Notes: generated from the letters alone by a model not told the origin. A stretch of DNA of 64,000 bases from Epiperipatus broadwayi (GCA_028023455.1 JAQFVV010006197.1:21139254-21203253); one strand, 5' to 3'. Shown: positions 47,718 to 60,699, numbered from the stretch's first letter. Numbers and translations: made by a program.

Positions 47718-47957
47718 ATGACATGGCATGTAACAGTATCTGAACTCATAATTGAACAATTTGTTAATATTAAATTTTGTTTAAATTGGACAATACTGCT
47801 ACTGAAAGGTGTGATTCAAACTGTATATAGAAGGAAAGCCATGAGTTGTAAAAATGTTTTCAAATGGTTAGCAAGATTTTGTGGTAGCAGGAACAGTGTT
47901 GATGATTATCTACAAAGGTGCAAAACATGCTGTAACATTTCATGTCATAATTCATGA
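47718..47957 (+). pseudogene. mariner transposase N-terminal fragment
   Basis: The 79-residue frame contains EQFVNIKFC, then QTVYRRKAMSCKNVFKWL and ARFCGSRNSVDDYLQR. This is the helix-turn-helix region of mariner transposases (family pattern: EQR-NIKF, ...YG..AMSR..VF.W..RF..GR.SV.DD...GRP). The GRP linker and the catalytic D,D,D domain are absent, and I see no terminal repeats around it. It is a truncated, dead copy. Confidence 0.75.
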
Positions 47958-49549
47958 TCCAGACACACTAGCACCTTAACATTTTCATATAAATAGCTAA
48001 ATTATGTTGTTATATAACATATGAATTGATTCAAAGAGTGCATTCAGGATAGTTTGGAGAGAAAACAAGTCATCTTTCCACTGGAACACAATGGGTACAT
48101 CATTCCCCCCAAAACAGCAAGATAAATAGATTATCAAATAATAACATTTTATCATTATCAATAATAGTTTGTCATTGCTCATTACTTTCTTAACACATTT
48201 ATTGTGGTATTTTAATTTTTTTGGATTAATAATCAATATTAATGCTTTTTGCATGAAGTGAAATTTTAAAAATTCTTATTACTTAAATCCCCAAATGCAT
48301 TTTTATTGCAGATTACTATCTTTAAAAGCTAAATCTTAGAATTTTAAAGGGTGCCCTGCCACCTAAATACATTTAAGAATTTAGTTGTAAGTATTTTTGA
48401 AATTTTTGCTCCATACAAAGCTTTTATATAAATGCATAAAACTATATATTTAATGAGTCCTTAATCTCAGTATATATAAATTACATTTTTCCAGTTCCTA
48501 ATATAACTAACCTGTTAAAGATCATAAATAAGATAGTAACATAAGATTATAATTTCAGAGTGTATCTCCTCAATTAATAAAATAACACAATCGTAACATA
48601 AGGAAAAATATATTTAATTCAATGTGTGAAACACTCAAACTTGTTTCCCAAACAGATAGTAGCAATGGTGAAGACAATTAAATAATATTATTTTAGTATC
48701 TGACAGTCTAATTATATTGCTATAAATCAAGAAATCAACTTCTAAGATGTGATGAGATATTGTATATAAAAATTAAAATTCTAAAATAATTTTCATTAAT
48801 TTATAAATAAGCAACGGAAATGAAATATGTAATGCTGTGAATATAATATCAGGGAAACAAACTCCATTGTGACTGGATTTACTTACCATATAACAGTGGA
48901 GGAGTTGGATAAATGTGGACTCTTTTTTAATCTAATTAACAAATTGACATGATTACAAGAAAGTTAGTATCATTTATAATTTCATTAAAATGATTCTAAA
49001 TAATATTTATTTTATAAAGCGCACAGTATTGAAATTAAATTGAGAGAAACTGTAAACCTCTCATGCTCATTAGTATCTAACAGCCAATCAGATCGTAAAT
49101 ATGAGACAGAGAATTTAACAAGAAAAGGATGGTCCACCCTATTCTTTACTGGTCTTTCTATATATCCAAGCCAGTCTACAGTACTTAGATCTGAAAGCAT
49201 GAATATTAAATATCTTCACACTTAACTCAATTTAATTTAAAATGATTCTATTTGGTCTGACTTGTGAATTATTATTCAAAATTAATTTCTTCATAACACG
49301 ATGTAGAGAGTAGTATGAAAAAAAATTACGAATTAAACTTTCCCAATCTAATTAAACATTAATCATCAAAAATGATGTCTATATGACTATGATTTCATAG
49401 CTTCTTACCTCCCCAACTATTGTGCTCAAGCTGTGCATCACATTTTACTTTTTAATGATTAACTAGAAAAAATCGTTAGCTTTTAAGTGTAATTTGTTTC
49501 ACATTATTCCATTGACAGGTGTGAGCTAATTTATAATAAAAACAAGGCC
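47958..49549. other. AT-rich spacer
   Basis: The 49020-49225 stretch is GC-richer with open frames on both strands, but neither is recognisable. Otherwise nothing. Confidence 0.4.
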
Positions 49550-50003
49550 AGTAGTTTACTATTTAAGGCTTAAACATGATCTTTAGTAACAAGAAAATAT
49601 ACACATAAATGGAAAAATATGGGTGATTTAATCTGCAAGTTGCGTAAGGAAGGCATATAAAATATTAGACACCTGTTAATTGAATGTAGATGCCTGAAAG
49701 CAGAAAGGGTGCAATTAATGAAGTTGTGGAAGAATAAATATAAACAAAGTGATTATGCAGAAAGAGGGTTATTGGTTTTTGTGCTGGGTTTGGAAAAAGA
49801 TAAGGGGGATTTAGATATAAAGGCCATGAAGTTGACAAAGATTATGTTGTGGAAATGGGATGGAGCAGGATAGAGAAGAATATGGGAAAAGTTGGGGTGG
49901 GGAATGGAAAGGGAAATCAAAGTGGCTAACAGGTTTCTGTGGGTGTAGTTTCTGAGACATTGCTGACTCTGCATAAGGAGAAGTCACAGTGCATCACATT
50001 AGT
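49550..50003 (+). pseudogene. 3' fragment of the 35310-36715 LINE family
   Basis: Aligns with 36255-36690 of the larger copy: the zinc-knuckle region (MGDLICKL with one cysteine codon now arginine), a stop after RKA, then GLLVFVLGL, DLDIKAMKL and the 3' end AAGGAGAAGTCACAGTGCAT. 5' truncation is usual for LINEs that copy by target-primed reverse transcription. Confidence 0.8.
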
Positions 50004-51114
50004 TAGTAATATACAGTATATATAGTTATACGGTTTATCTTTATAATTTATGGCTATTTGTAAAAATAAAAAGTAATCAAAAGTTTTCATGTAGCTATTT
50101 TACACTTCATATATAGCTGTAATTAAGAAGAGTAAACCACCTTCTCTCAGGCTACTCTGTATGTTTAGAAAATGAACCCACCAATTCTTAATTTTTGATA
50201 TTTAATAAACTTACTCTTGTGACCATTGATGGAAATTCTGAGAATTTAATATACGAGCCAGATGAATATATGTGTGTGTTAGAAATAGAAAATGTGCTTA
50301 AATTTGAATTAAAAGAAAAAATAAAAGTAGATTAGAATAAAAAAAATTTAAGGAATAATAAACAAAAAAAATTGAAAAATGCTGATTTTGGGATAATAAT
50401 ATAAAAAAACTCAAACAATTGATGAAATGTCATTTGTATCTCCAAACGTTTTATTCTTTGAGATTCATATGAATACTAATGGCATTTTCTTTTAATCATT
50501 ATTTATTGCCTAGTGAAAAGATTTGTTACTGTGACTTATACATATTTTTTAAGCATTTAGTTAAATTTTTGAGCATTGAAAGTTTAGACAGAATTTCTAA
50601 TAAATTAAAGGGTTTTATCTGAGAAATATTTGAATTACATTTATGAAAAGAAAAAACAATTGCTGTTGTAAAATTTGTTTACATTAAAAAAAAAAAAGCA
50701 TTTGATAAAGGAAATAGTTATTCTATTAGCTATTAAAGAATGATATAGAATGCAAACTATTGTATATGTGCGTATGATCTCTTTAAATGAACAAAAAATA
50801 TAAGAATAAATAGATTTTATTAGCTATTAATTTTTGGATATTAATAAAATGCGAAAAATAGACCAGTCAAAGCAGACTTATTGGAAGTAGAAACCCTGTT
50901 TGGTAATTGCCTATATCTTAAACAATGTATATTCATTTCCTTTCAAAAAAAATCCTAATAAATTTCACAAAAATATCATTTATTTGTTGCCCATTTAATT
51001 TTATATACTGTAAACTTTACTAAAATGTTGGGGAAAGTCTATAAATTTTTTTGTAAAAAATGTGTAGAAGATAAAGTCATCAAATTATAACTTTAAAAAT
51101 AAACATGTTATATC
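50004..51114. other. AT-rich spacer
   Basis: Nothing recognised. Confidence 0.5.
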
Positions 51115-51347
51115 AATAATGAATAATAAATATTTCTGTAGTATAATTTTCACTTCACTACTCTCATACAGAGGTAGAAACTGGTTTCTATCCACTTTTA
51201 ACACTTTGTTGAGGAATGCATTTATAAACAAATGACCAAAAACATGATTGCAGCCCTCCACAAAGTGTTAAACGTCAATAGAAACCAGCCTTTACCTTGC
51301 CGTTAGAGTGGTGTAGTGAAAATTACACTACAGAAATATTATTCATT
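51115..51347. mobile_element. Foldback MITE (family F)
   Basis: The left part (51115-51210) and right part (51253-51347) are inverted repeats of about 90 bp, from AATAATGAATAATA through TTTCTGTAGT and TTTTCACT to TTTAACACTTTGT. A partial relative with the same right end lies at 53795-53880. Non-coding. Confidence 0.75.
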
Positions 51348-51350
51348 ATT

Positions 51351-51396
51351 GGATAATCTCTTGTCTAATGAATGACTAATAAAAATTATTAATATG
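51351..51396 (+). repeat. Shared 45-bp tail motif, copy 2 of 3
   Basis: Directly follows the family F foldback; same motif as 5183-5229 and 53880-53920. Confidence 0.65.
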
Positions 51397-51550
51397 CTTT
51401 CATATCTAATATCTAACATACAGGTTATATATATATCTAAACAAACAATGTAATATATAGGGTATTTTGAGCTCAGACTTACACATGAATCCTCCACACT
51501 ATCTCATACCACTGATACACTTGATCACATATATGTCTAAAAGATAAATA

Positions 51551-51601
51551 ATCACCAATATATGTATTTTGTGCTAAACCAGCACTAGTCAGTTGGTCCA
51601 G
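51551..51601 (-). ncRNA. Hammerhead-like motif, family E unit 1
   Basis: Minus strand: GGACCAA, CTGACTA (core damaged), stem II GTGCT/AGCAC with five pairs around GGTTT, AAAA for GAAA, T, loop ACAT, ATA, then TTGG. Structure is kept better than the core; inactive. Confidence 0.55.
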
Positions 51602-52023
51602 ATTATCATCTCTACACATATATACAATAAGTGCTCACTTTTATATTAAGATAGCCAGTCTTTATAATTTAATTGATAGGCTTCAGTCCACTTCACTCTC
51701 CAACTCTTCAGCCTTCTATCCTATTGAAAATCTGATGAGGGAATGCTCAAAGACCACACTGATGCCGACATTCTCATCACACATAGGTTGACCATAAGTC
51801 ACTCTGATCCCTTATGTGCAGGACATAATCCCTTTATGTATGAGGGATGGGCAGAGATTCTAGTTACTATTTAATATCTAACATACAGGCTATATATATA
51901 TATATCTGTACAAAAAATATAATATATAGGGTATACAGGATATATATATATATATATATATACCTGTACAAACAATATAATATATAGGGTACTTGACCAC
52001 ATATATGTCTAAAAGATAGATAA

Positions 52024-52071
52024 ACACCAATTTATGTATTTCATGTAAACCAGAACTCATCAGTTGGTCCA
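52024..52071 (-). ncRNA. Hammerhead-like motif, family E unit 2
   Basis: Minus strand: GGACCAA, intact CTGATGA, weakened stem II (GTTCT/ACAT), intact GAAA, T, loop ACAT, AAA, then TTGG. The U before the cleavage base is lost. Confidence 0.6.
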
Positions 52072-52480
52072 TATTATCATTTCAACACATATATACAATA
52101 AGTGATCAGATTTATATTAAGAAGCCAATCATCATACTTTATGGACAGGCTTCAATCCACTACACCCAGGTTGACCATAAGTCCCTCTGACCCTTCATGT
52201 ACAGGACATAACCCATTTAAGTACACATATGAGGGCTGGGCAGAGATTCAAGCTACTACTTAAAATCTAACATACAGGCTATATGCATATATACCTAAAC
52301 AAACAATGTATTATCTAGGGCATTTGGAGCTCAGACTTTCACATGACCCTCAACTCTCCACACTATGTCTGAAGAGTTGGAGGGTGGAGTGGATTGAAGC
52401 CTGTCTATTAAATTATGAAGATTGGCTATATTAATATAAATCTGAGCATTTATTGTATATATGGGTAGAGTTGATAATCT

Positions 52481-52528
52481 GGACCAACTGATGAATGCTG
52501 GTTTAGCATGAAGTAAGTATATTGGTGA
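52481..52528 (+). ncRNA. Hammerhead-like motif, family E inverted unit 1
   Basis: GGACCAA (52481-52487), intact CTGATGA, stem II ATGCT/AGCAT with five pairs around GGTTT, GAAG for GAAA, T, loop AAGT, ATA, then TTGG. One core base (A15.1) is changed. Confidence 0.65.
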
Positions 52529-52920
52529 TTATTTATTATTTAGACATATATGTGGTCAAGGGTATCAATGGTATGAAATAGTGTGGAGAGTTGATAGTCA
52601 TGTGAAAATCTGAGCTTGAAATACCCTATATATTACATTGTTTATATATAACCTGTATGTTAGATGTTAAATAGTAGCTTGAATGCCCAGCCCTTGTATA
52701 TGTACTTAAATGGATTATGTCCTGTATACTGGGGGTCAGAGTGACTTATGGTTAACCTGGGTTTGACAAGAATGCCAGCATAAGTGTGGATTTTGAGCAT
52801 TCCATCATCAGATTTTCATTAGGATGGACGGCTGAAGAGTTAGTTGGAGGGTGGGGTGGATTGAAGCCTGTTCATTAAAATATGAAGATTGGTTATCTTA
52901 ATATAAATCTGAGCACTTAC

Positions 52921-52966
52921 TGGACCAACTGACATGTGCTGCTTTAGCATGAAATACGTGTATTGG
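52921..52966 (+). ncRNA. Hammerhead-like motif, family E inverted unit 2
   Basis: GGACCAA, CTGACAT (core damaged), stem GTGCT/AGCAT, intact GAAA, T, loop ACGT, GTA, then TTGG. Confidence 0.55.
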
Positions 52967-53154
52967 TGATTATTTATCTTTTAGACATATATGTGGTCAA
53001 GTGTGTCAGTGTTATAAAATAGTGGGGAGAGTTGAGGGTCATGTTAAAGTCTAAACTCAAAATACCCTAATAAACTTTCATTAAGTGATTTGTTTCAAAG
53101 TTGTGAGGGCAGCACATTTGACACTTAACTGTAGTAATTTGTTATATATATATT

Positions 53155-53642
53155 TTATAAGTGCCAAAAGAGAAAAAATTCAAAATCTCTATCGGAAAGT
53201 CTCTATCTTCAGAGCAATTGGTTTCAAGCTTATGACTTACCTCAGTGGAGTGCTGGGACTCTAGAAACTAGATGTAAAATATTAACTCAAAAGTCAGCAC
53301 TTATAAAACACATTTCTATCAATTTGAAAGTCTGAACTTTTCAGACATGTAAATGTCTTCAAATCCAGCTTTACAAATCAGATAGCTATATGGGTCCGAA
53401 TTCAGCTCAGTTTCACCATATAATAATAGCTTCTGCAATATAACATCACAAAAGCCTTCAAAGGTACACTTATAATAATTAATAAAACAAGTCATAAATT
53501 TTGTAACTTGCTTATAAGCTTGCATTTAAATGATCACTAGATGGAGCTTACCAATAGCTCTCATCAAGCTTTATTTTATAAGTGCCAAAAAAAAAAGAAT
53601 TCAAAATCTCTATCAGAAAGTTCCTATCTCCAGACCAATTGG
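53155..53642 (+). repeat. Direct repeat pair, ~70 bp, 416 bp apart
   Basis: TTTATAAGTGCCAAAA through AAAATCTCTATC to CAATTGGTT occurs at 53155-53225 and 53571-53642 with few differences. The DNA between them (53226-53570) is unidentified. Confidence 0.7.
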
Positions 53643-53689
53643 TTATTATATGGTATAGTGATAAAGATATGTGTAAAATATTGTAGTCT

Positions 53690-53736
53690 GGGTCAATTGA
53701 TGAGTGCTGGTTCAGCATGAAATATGTATCTTGATG
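53690..53736 (+). ncRNA. Hammerhead-like motif, isolated family E copy
   Basis: GGGTCAA, TTGATGA (first C changed), stem II GTGCT/AGCAT around GGTTC, GAAA, T, loop ATGT, ATC, then TTGA. Only the first core base differs from a complete hammerhead. Stem I is reduced to the first few pairs. Confidence 0.6.
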
Positions 53737-53794
53737 ATCATAGACCTTTTTCACATTTTTTGGTTAGATGTTTATGATTGCATCATTCCATAAA

Positions 53795-53920
53795 GTGTCA
53801 AAAGTAGATTGAAACTAGTCTCTATCATGTGTGAGAATGGTTTAGAAAAACTTACACTACAGAAATGTTATTTATTATTGGATAAACTCTGGTCTAATGA
53901 ACGACTAATAAAACTTAATG
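53795..53920 (+). repeat. Family F right end plus shared tail, copy 3 of 3
   Basis: TTACACTACAGAAATGTTAT (53851) and the tail GTCTAATGAACGACTAATAA match 51320-51396. Confidence 0.6.
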
Positions 53921-55969
53921 TTACATCAATCCATCTAAAAACAAAATGGTTTTATCTGTTAATATTCTCACTACATTTATACCATCCATTTTAAACTTTT
54001 ATAATCAATAGATACCAGATGATAGTACTTAATAAATCCTTATTCAGTGCTGTTTTATCCTAATATTCCTAGACTAGACATCTTTTGATTTCTAAAGCTT
54101 ATACTAAATGGTATATATGTAGTGTAACAAACACAGACGACGTTACTTTATTTTTTTCATTATTAAACATTAAAATAAAAAGTTCGCATTAAAAATTTTT
54201 TTTTAAGACTGAAAAATTGAAAATAAATTCTACCTTAAACTCGTATATATATAAATCGCACAGAGGAGAAAAATTATTAAAATAAAACTTTATTAAAGAA
54301 AAAGTATTTTAAAATTAAATTTTAAAAAGATTTGGAGATAAAATTATATCTTTAAATATATCTTTGGATTTGGAAAACAGGTTAATTAATGTTATGGAAA
54401 TGATTATTTTAATTAGTCCAAGTGGATAAGCCCTTGGGCATTTAAATGTATAAACAACGGTCAGATAGGAAAACAATAGAAAGTTTTAGCAAATAAAAAG
54501 AAATCCCTATGGAATCGGACCTCAGTGAAAAGACCACCATCATCGATGACATAATGTTGAGTCAATCCTTAAGATTAATATAAAAGGAAAAGTTGGAAAT
54601 TATTAGGATTTATTAAGAGAGGACTGAGATGTGTTAAGTCGAAGAGTTGGAGGTGAAGGGATTGAAAGATGCACTTTCAATTCCTTCAGTTGTTATAAAA
54701 ATGGAAAAATGAAACATCGCTTTTCTTATATTGAGGACAACAGGATCATTGGGGGATTTAATGTGGATTCCAAACGGCATGCAATGAATAAAGAGGAACG
54801 TTGAAAAAAAATCGTAAGAACTTTAAAAACATTTTGAAACACTATGAACATTAAATTAAAAACTTTCTGTATTTAAAATAATTAAGAAATAGAATCCTAT
54901 CTGACCAACGTTATTTATTAATTAGTTATAATTTCATTTAATGTATTTCTTTTGTAAAATCATTTCCATTTATTTATTTATTTGTTCTTTAAGTTTTATT
55001 ATGATTTCTGGTTTTCATTAAACTAGTTATATAAATATTAAACTTAAGTCAGGCGTGAATGGCTATATAGATTTGTAAAGTTATATTAGGGGAGGGTAAT
55101 CTTAGGTTATTCATTTCGTAGTTGAATTAGGTCAATGGATTGGTTATAATGGTGTAATTAGTAGATGTAGTACGAGATTCGCTATGGGCAGAATTGCTAT
55201 TATACGCCGCACACTTCTGTTTTGCCTATGGAAGGGATTATAAGACATAGAACGCTGTTCCTTTCGATGGATTTTTTTTTATTGCTCTTCTTGTCTGATA
55301 GATGTAATATTCCTATCTGACGAGAAGCAGTTTCTTCTCTTAACCTAATTGTGCTGCCGTATTCGTATTACATTGAACACATCGATATATCAGATGGATT
55401 GAAGTTTGGTTTGACTGCGAACCTTTGGCCTAAGGTTAAACAAGGATTGAATATTTTCTTTTCAAATGCAAATCTATGTAGTCTATTCATACTCTACACT
55501 CTAAATAAAGATGCATTAAATTTAAGTTGGGTATAGACGCTTGCATGGGTTCGTAAGTGGTTGATTATGTTTTTGGTTTTCATATTCGATCAAAATATAT
55601 ATAGACATTTGGTAAATACTGATACCTTACGGTGAGTATCTAAAATGTATTTATTTGGATGTCTTTTAAGTTATTGGTGTTAATGCAAGCATCTTATGGT
55701 AAATGCTATTGGGTTACTTATAAATTTCCCTCTGCAATTGATGGTATCAATGATTTTGTATTTTGATCATTTATGTTTATTTGAAATGTTTTTGACCGTG
55801 GAATTTATGTAACCGATCTATACTCAACATTTTTAAACAAATCTGTGCGAACTAATAATAGTATAAAATTTAAAATGTAAATTAAAAATCTAAAATAAAA
55901 GTTAAAAATAAAGTTAAATGTTAAAGTAAACATATTAAAATAAAAATGTTAAATGTTATATATATATAT

Positions 55970-58962
55970 TGTAACAGTCAAGTTTGTACATTCGCGTAAC
56001 AGAATTCAGAATCCAAGCAAAAGAGACCGAAGCTGACCGGACTAGGACTGTGACATCCCAAGTCTGACCACACTTTAACTCATAAGCCAGGATTCCAAGA
56101 CTCAAGACCCTATGAATGACCACCTTGAAATTACACGTAGTATACCTCTTTCCACACGGCCGACATAGGTCACGGAGAAGCAATAAGACTCTGATAACTA
56201 AAGGAGAGGTTCTTAATTGACTAAAATATATCACTAATCTAATTTAACTTAATGCATAGTTTTCACATATATAGACTATAAATAATAATTAGAATTGGAT
56301 TGAATTAGATCAATAATGAGACAGAGAACGAAATACATTAAATTAATTATATATTTATTTACAATTGGCATGAAATTGATAAGTTTTGCACATTTCAGCA
56401 TCGAATGTACGCAAACATTTGGCAATTCAAAATCACTTTACATAAGTAATCATTAAATTTCATAGATGAGTTGAACATGTGCCCATCTTATGAGTTGCTT
56501 TACAATTAATACATAATCAATCACTACATTATGTCTATAACTCTAGTTAAGCCAAATCCTATTACATTTGTGGCTGGTATATAAATAATTATATTAAACT
56601 TTGATCATGAATTCATTTACTAAAAACAATATGACTTAATAACGAGCACATAAACCAGCTCAAGTAAGATCGATCGAACATGGCTTCCGAGAGAAAATTT
56701 TCAGAATGCTGAAAGCGTTATGTTAAGGTGGGAGAGTTGGCTGAAATAAGATTTTACCAATGCGCTATGGCACAGGTAAACAATAATAGGAAAAGTCGCT
56801 CTGCGGATGGATGAAATAACTTCAGGGTTCTTGCGACAAACGTCGGTACCCTGTAACCGATCGCAATGCTGCGTGAAAAGGAACATTTTGTTCAGGAATG
56901 GCGGGAGACTTACGTGCTAACCTGGCCTTGGCTCAGGCTTCGCTACTGCTCTACCCTATAAGAGAAGATGTGCTGGCAACGCCGTGGCTCCATCTTGAGA
57001 TACGTATATTACGTATAGCAGCAAAACGAGAATAATTTTATAAAATAATATCACATCTGCCAAACAAAGAATAGTATATTTCATACTATGAAATACGAGT
57101 TAATAGCATATTAGCTCTATCAAATTGGGACCAGCTCTTGCGTAGCCTGATAATAAATGAAGGAATATTACTACATCTGTACTTTGACATGTTCAATCTA
57201 TTAAGTTACTTATAGATAATAAATATTTAAGGAGGAAAAGTATATTTCTATGGACTTAAGAATTTAAATGTCAAATATACTTATAAATATGATCAAGGCT
57301 AAATTTAATTCTAAATAAAACTATAAGGTTAAGTTTTTAACTGGTTGATCAAAAGAGCCACATTTCACATATTAAATCATTTTAAATAATAAAAAAAGTA
57401 GGATTTCGAAACAGCGCAGAAAGTTGACGCTACAAAGAAATTATACGAAGATTTTCAAATAATATCTTCTTAAAATATACATGAAATTAAGTGCTCACTG
57501 TTTCGAAATATTGGCATATGAAATATAATAAGCATTTAAAATAAAATAAGCAAAGAAATATAGACACAACCGCAGTGATATAACATTAAATTAAATAATT
57601 TACTTTGAAGTGAATGGAAAATATAAATAAGTCAGATTATTTAAACTTTAACACATTAAATTTTGATAGCAATTGACATATTTAAAATATTAAATGGATT
57701 TTAAGTTTTGATTACATTTAGCTTTATCATTATTTTAAAAAGAGAGTTAGCTAACTTATATAGATATATTTACATTTAGAATTACACAGAGCTCTGCGGT
57801 TTGAAAAATAAAACGGTACCGGTATTATTTATCTGGACTGCAAGTTCTTGGCTGTAGTTTTGGTGAATTTTACTCGGCGGCTGATGGCATCATCTTTCCC
57901 ATTCTGTTAGGCTTATCTCTTCTATCGGCATGATGGTGGTTTAGGCATTTCGACGAGAGAAACCCCGTTCTCCCGCGGAGTAACAGCAACAAGATGCCCG
58001 CTTTTAGCCGGACATGTTAAACATTAACAATTGTGAATACTGGCTGCAATTCTCACTAACAATATGGCTCTCTATATGTTAAAAATACAGAGTATTTATA
58101 TCTTTTCCTTATCGGAATCTCTCGCCTCAAGACTCACTAAACTCAGGAATTTAATTAAATAACTTTCAATTTATAATCCAGATCTTAGATAACTTACGTT
58201 AGAAACATTCCATAAGCTATTATAATAATTAAGATTTTTCGTTGCAAACAATTGTCCAATTTAGATTTTAAAATAACTTACTCTTATCTAAGGAGATTTT
58301 AATTAGTAAATTTTGAACTAGTTTTACTTTTTACGAATTCCAGGTGTGGTTGTTAATGACACTTGTTTACAATCAAAAATCTTTTAATTACTTGACCAGC
58401 TTTTATTTTTAATCTTATATATAATAGAAACTCTTTCTATTTAAAACAACTTTTTAACATTTTTTTAAAACGAAAATATTTTTAACATATTTATTTAAAA
58501 TAATTTACAAACATTTTGATATAGCTTTTAAATATATTTTCGAGAAACTTTTTCCCTGAAATATATTTAAAACAAGAAATCTTTTAACAATTTTTAAAGA
58601 CATTTAATATTATTTTTAGATACTGGCTTTTACATATTTGCAATCATGTCTTTCTTCTATATAGCACAGATTATATATCCACATACGAAATTACAATACT
58701 AAACAACAAAATTAATAATTTACACTTAACTTAAATAATATAACGAATATTTTTAGAAATATTAAATAAATTTAGTATGCTATAATTTTACTAATCCTAT
58801 CTAATTATAGCGTTGGTTCGCATGCAAATATATAATGCTGTTTAGACAGACATGAACTAATTTTAAATTTATTAACATTTAAATAGGTTCGAACTTAGCA
58901 CAGATGAGAGTGTCATTAGGTTTGATGGTGAAACGATAGGGGCTTGGAAAGTTATCGTTTCA
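55970..58962 (+). mobile_element. 2993-bp LTR-like unit (LTR2 family), nested
   Basis: Starts TGTAACAGTCAA and ends TTATCGTTTCA, with ATAT on both sides (55966-55969 and 58963-58966). Homologous over its length to 20804-23791, best in 56690-57000 (GGGAGAGTTGGCTG, CTCTGCGGATGGA, GAGAAGATGTGCTGGCAA, CGTGGCTCCATCTT). Insertion inside the LTR1 solo LTR dates it as younger than that LTR. No coding domain. Confidence 0.75.
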
Positions 58963-59126
58963 ATATATATGTGCGTAAATAAATTTTTTTATGTTAATTA
59001 CTGGCAGTGGCTTATTTTATTTATTTTTTAATATTGAAATATAATTAGATAAGATATTATATTATTAAATCTCTGCTACTCCCTGAGCTAGTGACTTGGG
59101 CTAACGACCGGAATCAAAATTTAAAA

Positions 59127-59151
59127 AAAAAAAAAATTTTTTTTTTTTTTT
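59127..59151. repeat. A-run joined to T-run
   Basis: About 14 A followed by 15 T inside the LTR1 solo LTR, a perfect AT palindrome that is a likely slippage or assembly-error site. Confidence 0.8.
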
Positions 59152-59255
59152 ACTTACGTATCTGCCTACTTTATAAATTTTTATAGGTTCAAATGCCTAG
59201 ATGGCGCCCTGTAGTGCAGATCATGTTAAGTCTATTCGCCGGATCGTTACAGTAG

Positions 59256-60699
59256 TGTGAATAAAAAAATTTGCTAACAAGGGCTCTGAAAGCGCTAAGT
59301 CTGTAAATTAGAATATATATAAAAAGCCTACAAATTATTACATAAAAAGTTTCACCACAATGCATCAGCATATTATTAATAAGTACAATAGGTTAGTTAA
59401 GATCAAGTGATTATATTGTTGTTTGTGTGATGTCTGAATGTTTTTATTTTGTTCAGAAAAAATTAAAGTTATGCAAAATGTTTTTACAAATAAAATATAT
59501 TATCCTTCTTTTTATGCTTAGCAGCTTTAAATCATAGTATATCTTGCAGATAGCTTTTCAATATTTTTTATTTCTGGTGGCAACTTTTTGGGCTATTTAT
59601 GAGTAAACTCACAGAACTAATATATTATACACTCATATTAATCCAATCAGTTTTTTGTTTCTATTGCCAAATATTAAATTAAATAGCTTTAATTTTCTGA
59701 ATTTTCTTGACCTAAATCTCTTTTGTCAAAAAAACAACAAGAAGATACCAGCAGTTACAATAGAACATTATAACTAAGTTCAAAGAATGATCAATAGCTA
59801 ATCAAGAACTTTGAAGCCAGCGTAAAGAATCAATCAACTGAGCAACATATTCAAAGCTGACAAGAAGATGAAAAAAAAAAAAAGATAGTTCTTAGCATAG
59901 TTTCTTCTTAAATCACCTGCAAACAATTATCTATGTGTTCAGCATTTATAGTCAACAATTTATTTCCACCATAATTTTTATTTAGAGAATAAAACAAAAA
60001 GAAAAAATGCTAATAACTTTGATCTCGTAATAGTCTGAAAGTCTGGTGAATGTTATTTTCTTTTTGTTATTCCTGTGAGGACATCTGGAAAGGTCTTTGT
60101 TTTACAGTTGGGCTATATTAAGGCTGATAGATTTTTATTGACAATGAGTGAATATGAACCTTTTTTTTTTTTATCTAAGAAAAGGAAATAAATAAACTTT
60201 ACATCAATAAAAAAAGTATGTGTGATGTCTGTTAATAAGTTATAACCCATAATTACTGTGTGATTTAGGGTTAGAGTGTCTATTCCGGAGTTCAAGGTCC
60301 ATGCTACTGCAGTTCCAATTCTATCATTTCAAGCTCTCAATTTTTTTTATGAAATTCCAAACAATAAACCACTAGATTTTTTTTTATTAGTACAATTTCA
60401 TTTTAAAATTTTTATAATGCTGAAAATAGAGCTGATTTTTGTTTTCCATCTTAAGTGTACTTTATTTCAGATATCCTTAAATAATCTTAATACTTTGTAT
60501 TGGTGCTATCAATTGTATAATCACTTTTTTGTTTGTTTGAAAATATTGTACTATTGTTCCTATTTAAATTATTTGGTACTTACATATTAATCCATGATTG
60601 ACATGTCACATATGTATTAGTCCAGCAATAATTTTCTAATCTTGCGATTTAGGAAAATAATGTCTCTATGGGAACTTCTGGTAAACTTAATTGATCAAT
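59256..60699. other. AT-rich spacer
   Basis: Contains the longest open frame of the window (60276-60590, 104 residues). It is rich in F, L, Y, I and N, has no recognisable motif and is best regarded as chance in AT-rich DNA. Confidence 0.5.

Larger units (their letters stand above)
51404..53070. repeat. Family E array: tandem units then inverted units
   Basis: Three units in one orientation (starts about 51412, 51883 and 52269, the third cut short at about 52375) are followed by units in the opposite orientation (52376-52860 and 52861-53070). Units of about 390-480 bp start TAACATACAGGCTATATA and contain AGTTGGTCCAGATTATCATC and GTTGACCATAAGTCACTC. The array lies between TATGCTTTCAT (51393-51403) and TAAACTTTCAT (53071-53081), a possible 11-bp target duplication with two differences. 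Each unit carries a hammerhead-like segment. Nothing is encoded; the 60-residue frame at 51890 is TA repeat. Confidence 0.8.
54123..59251 (+). mobile_element. Solo LTR1 with nested LTR2 insertion
   Basis: Starts TGTAACAAACAC and ends GGATCGTTACA, with GTAG on both sides (54119-54122 and 59252-59255). The sequence matches the reverse complement of the LTRs at 25210-27200, for instance AGCCCTTGGGCA at about 54430, GGCTATATAG at 55059 and GCGCCCTGTAGTGCAGAT at about 59203. It therefore lies in the opposite orientation to that element and is a single LTR without internal region. Its right part is displaced by 2993 bp of the LTR2 family. Without the insert it is about 2.13 kb. The short frames within (55351, for example) are not genes. 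Confidence 0.8.

Noticed and set aside
51883-51965. CRISPR-like or satellite array
   Set aside because: The repetition is a TA microsatellite within the family E units; there are no regularly spaced spacers.
60276-60590. 104-residue open frame as a gene
   Set aside because: Composition is that of AT-rich random DNA (F, L, Y, I, N); no motif, no supporting context.
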